From Lentinula raphanica (taxonomy: Eukaryota > Basidiomycota > Agaricomycetes > Agaricales > Omphalotaceae): a DNA stretch of 33,934 bases. This document shows, in pieces, positions 31,447-33,934 of this stretch (the first letter of the stretch is position 1; each line of letters opens with the position of its first letter). The stretch is taken from contig JANVFP010000065.1 of the NCBI GenBank assembly GCA_027919835.1, forward strand, positions 1 to 33,934. The letters are read 5' to 3'. Under the pieces are notes generated by a model, which saw nothing but the letters and a program-made list of their open reading frames with translations, ran no database searches and was not told the origin of the DNA. The translations under genes and the position numbers were made by a program.

Positions 31447-33831
31447 ATGGCCAAGGTGGATGTAACTTACGTCGAACGCGCCATCCAAACTGAACCTCCT
31501 CGTCTTCTTTCTCGCTCGACTGAGGACAAGGCCGTGAATCTCCACGAGAAAGCTCTTTCGCCCAAGAATGAACACCTCGAAACCGCATATAGTCATCTTT
31601 CCTCGCTGTCAATCTCCAAGCGCGACTACAAACTATCTCAACTTAACTACCAGAAACCTTCTGAGATCAACGTCCCCTCAAAGCGTATTGTTTCTCTTCC
31701 AGAGACTTCACCACCTTCAAGAATCAATTCCGATACCGTTCGAAACCGCGTCGTTTCTATGACTGAACAAGTCCAAATTCCCCTCGTGTCGTCAGATGCT
31801 GACAACAGTCTATCTTCGGATTGCTTCGAAAGCTCTTTAGAGACATCTCGAAGCCAACTCTCTCATTCTGACCTTGGTACATCTGTTAGGCGTGCACGTC
31901 CTCGCACGTCTGCCTATCCGCAAACACCCTCGCCGCCGTCCTCGCCAGAGTCTATCATGATTATTGGAAATAATATGCAAGTTCCGAACTCTTTCCTTAG
32001 GCACAATGTACTGGACCGTCCGAAGATGCTGCCTGGAGATGACAATGGTGAGCGTGAAATCGGAGTTTAGACGGTGAACAGTCTAACATCTCGTATCTTA
32101 GATTGGAGGACCTGGACAAGTTCACCCCCGAAACCTATACCAGCCCTGCACGGCCCACTCTCTCTCCCATACGCCCGTTGTCCTTCGTAAGCCGTCTTCT
32201 TTCACTGTTTCGTGTATTGACTAGTATCTCATAGAGGTGCTGAGGGCACAATCATTGAAGGAGAAGATATGGCACGCACGATCTGGGGACTCGGACAGGA
32301 CGCTCACGTCCGCGAGCAAGGGACAGATACTGATCCCAACCCTTCTCCTATTTCAGCCCAGAAGCCAGAAAGTATGCCTCAAACACAGCTCCCTGCGCGC
32401 TCTAGCACGTCCAGCGACATAATCAAAGAATCCCGGGAAGCTCGTACGAAAAATGACCTCTACTTCTCTCCTAGTATCCCTAGCATGATCACGGTTGACA
32501 CGAAGCGAATCCATGAACTTCATGCGAAAGATCGAAAGATTGTGCGAGGCCTTGGACTTGAAGTATGCGATGATACTAACCCTCAGAACTCAAACCTTGA
32601 ACGCATCAATGTTTCTCTTCATCTGAAGGCCTCTGCACCCGAATTTGTACCAAAAGAGAAACTACCTACCCATTCCCAACCTTCTAACAACGTCGAACCG
32701 CCGGTCAGGTCCCACTATATAGCTCCCAGCCCACAACTCCCCGCTATTGATCTGGCTTATGAATATCGTGTACAACAAGAAGGCAAAACACCTCTGCTAG
32801 ATACACCTAGCTCAACGTCCTCAATTTGGTCACCGTACCTTCCTACACCGCTACCCCTACATGCTGAAGTATTACCAGATGTCTGGAATAGCGACGATGT
32901 TGCTGATGAGCTTCGTCGATTCATTTATGATCGAATTGGGCAACAGAACCTCAGTCCAGCCGATTTGAAGCAAATTTCGGAGCTCGCTCGCTCTCTGAAT
33001 CTGGATCGCAATCCGGCTTACTCATCTTCCCTTGATACACTTGTTGCCACACCCAAGCTTTCTCGAGTAAGCACCCCTTCGACTCTCGATCTACACCATC
33101 CTGGGCCTCCACCGAATACCCCACTACCTCCAATCCCATCTCAGCGCTCCGGACTTGTGCCTTTGGAATTTCCGACTACGAACTCCTCCACTCTTTCCAC
33201 TGGCACAGCAAGTCGACAACATAACCTGCCTCGCTCGGTACCAATGACACGGCTCCTTCAGCGTAGGCTATCTGTGGTTCCAGAGGAGCCCAGTACTACT
33301 CTTGCGGAGAACCTGCCTCCTCCGTCCAGAATCGAACGTACTACTTTCGGAGGCGCTAACCCGCAACACTACAAGCCATATTTCGCGCACGCTAGAGGGC
33401 AGCAGGTCCAGCGCTTACCTGACATTTCCAACCACGTTGGTGGGAGTATTCGCTCGTATCCTTTGAACTCTACTAGAGGTGAACCATACACTGCCGGTAA
33501 CCTTGAAGTTGGAGAGTTTGTTCAAGTGGGGTCCCCAATGATGTCGGACAATAACGTACCCAAGATCAAGTCCTCTAATCAAGGTGGAGTTATACTCTCA
33601 AACGCTCCTTATACCGTGGTCACTCAAACAAGGAACGGCCTTGCGAATGATAGAACTGGTAGCACGGATAGTATTAGGAGCGATAAGCTGTCAAGCACCG
33701 CCGTGAAGGAGACCTCTCGGAAGAAGACTAAGCCCAAAGTCAAGAGGCAAGTCACCGGTGCAGGGACCTCTTTGCCATCGGCAGGTGAAACCTGGGTAAG
33801 CGGAGCAGAGCTAGAGGCATGGTTGGCATGA
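31447..33831 (+). CDS. Unrecognised 760-aa Ser/Pro-rich, largely disordered protein
   Basis: Three exons join in phase: 31,447-32,047, 32,102-32,186 and 32,235-33,831. The introns are 54 nt (GTGAGC donor, TCTAACA branch) and 48 nt (GTAAGC donor). The start is the ATG giving MAKVDVTYVERAIQTEPPRL. The protein is dominated by Ser, Pro and Thr, with SP and TP sites (SPPSSPES, TPSPP, PPPNTPLPPIPSQR). A short region near residues 445-475 (DDVADELRRFIYDRIGQQN, LKQISELARSL) looks helical and folded. The C-terminus has a basic patch (SRKKTKPKVKRQ) and ends GETWVSGAELEAWLA. Many potential proline-directed phosphorylation sites and proline runs suggest a regulated scaffold, for instance in signalling or the cell cortex, but no domain is recognised. 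Confidence 0.8.
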
Positions 33832-33934
33832 ACTATTCTTCTTGACTGAGTTCTGATTTTTTCTTTGCATTGTTACATTCATCATTGTCGTTATACACGG
33901 TTCCGTCTCCTGGTTTCTTTCTTTTTAGCTTCTG

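Noticed and set aside
1..33934. LTR retrotransposon, KDZ transposase, TET/JBP gene, tRNA or CRISPR array
   Set aside because: I looked for reverse transcriptase and integrase pairs with LTRs, CxC-type transposase motifs, 2OG-oxygenase motifs, tRNA B-boxes in a cloverleaf context and regularly spaced repeats, and saw none.

Overview
The window looks like a chromosomal segment from a basidiomycete, most likely a mushroom-forming agaricomycete. The support is many short introns (about 48-63 nt) with GT..AG ends and CTNA-type branch points, and gene families I know to be expanded in those fungi: MYND-finger proteins, Spt5-like KOW proteins, a DDE integrase-core family, T5orf172/GIY-YIG proteins and a viroplasmin-domain protein. 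There are no operons, and no rRNA, tRNA or CRISPR array that I can see.

Left third (1-11,300). This part is mostly genomic debris around two genes that look alive. From the left: a broken secreted/lectin-like gene (about 450-1035); a rotted copy of the coatomer beta'-COP gene (about 2435-3920); an intact three-exon gene for a 340-aa protein with an RNase H1 N-terminal/viroplasmin-like domain (4769-5900); a second, inverted beta'-COP scrap (about 6165-6372); the 3' end of a dead non-LTR retrotransposon (about 7276-7525, minus); a spliced MYND zinc-finger gene (7831-9671 or longer, minus); and a coiled-coil gene fragment (about 10,553-11,115) that runs into a (CT)30 microsatellite.

Middle (11,300-22,400). 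After about 3.7 kb with no recognisable gene comes an island of three intact spliced genes: an Spt5-like KOW protein of about 900 aa (14,992-17,868, plus), an unrecognised 511-aa protein with a Ser-rich middle and acidic tail (18,386-20,079, minus), and a 577-aa DDE integrase-core protein with its catalytic triad present (20,485-22,370, plus). The last two are head to head and share a short intergenic region that carries a 26-bp tandem duplication. This island is the best candidate for a functional, possibly mobile or domesticated, module.

Right third (22,400-33,934). This is again mostly relics: a decayed multi-exon membrane-protein gene whose splice sites survive (about 23,140-25,675), a tandemly duplicated non-coding block (26.36-26.79 kb), a GIY-YIG gene carrying one single-base frameshift (27,516-28,016), a minisatellite with a 244-bp higher-order period (28,651-29,216) and a 32-bp tandem repeat. 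The window ends with an intact three-exon gene for a 760-aa, mostly disordered protein (31,447-33,831).

Three observations stand out. The first is the intact integrase/KOW/unknown island set in decayed DNA. The second is two separate reading frames each broken by an 8-bp direct repeat with a 2-bp spacer, the form left by hAT-like cut-and-paste transposons. The third is two inverted beta'-COP relics that share the same unusual residues. All identifications come from reading the translations; no database was searched.
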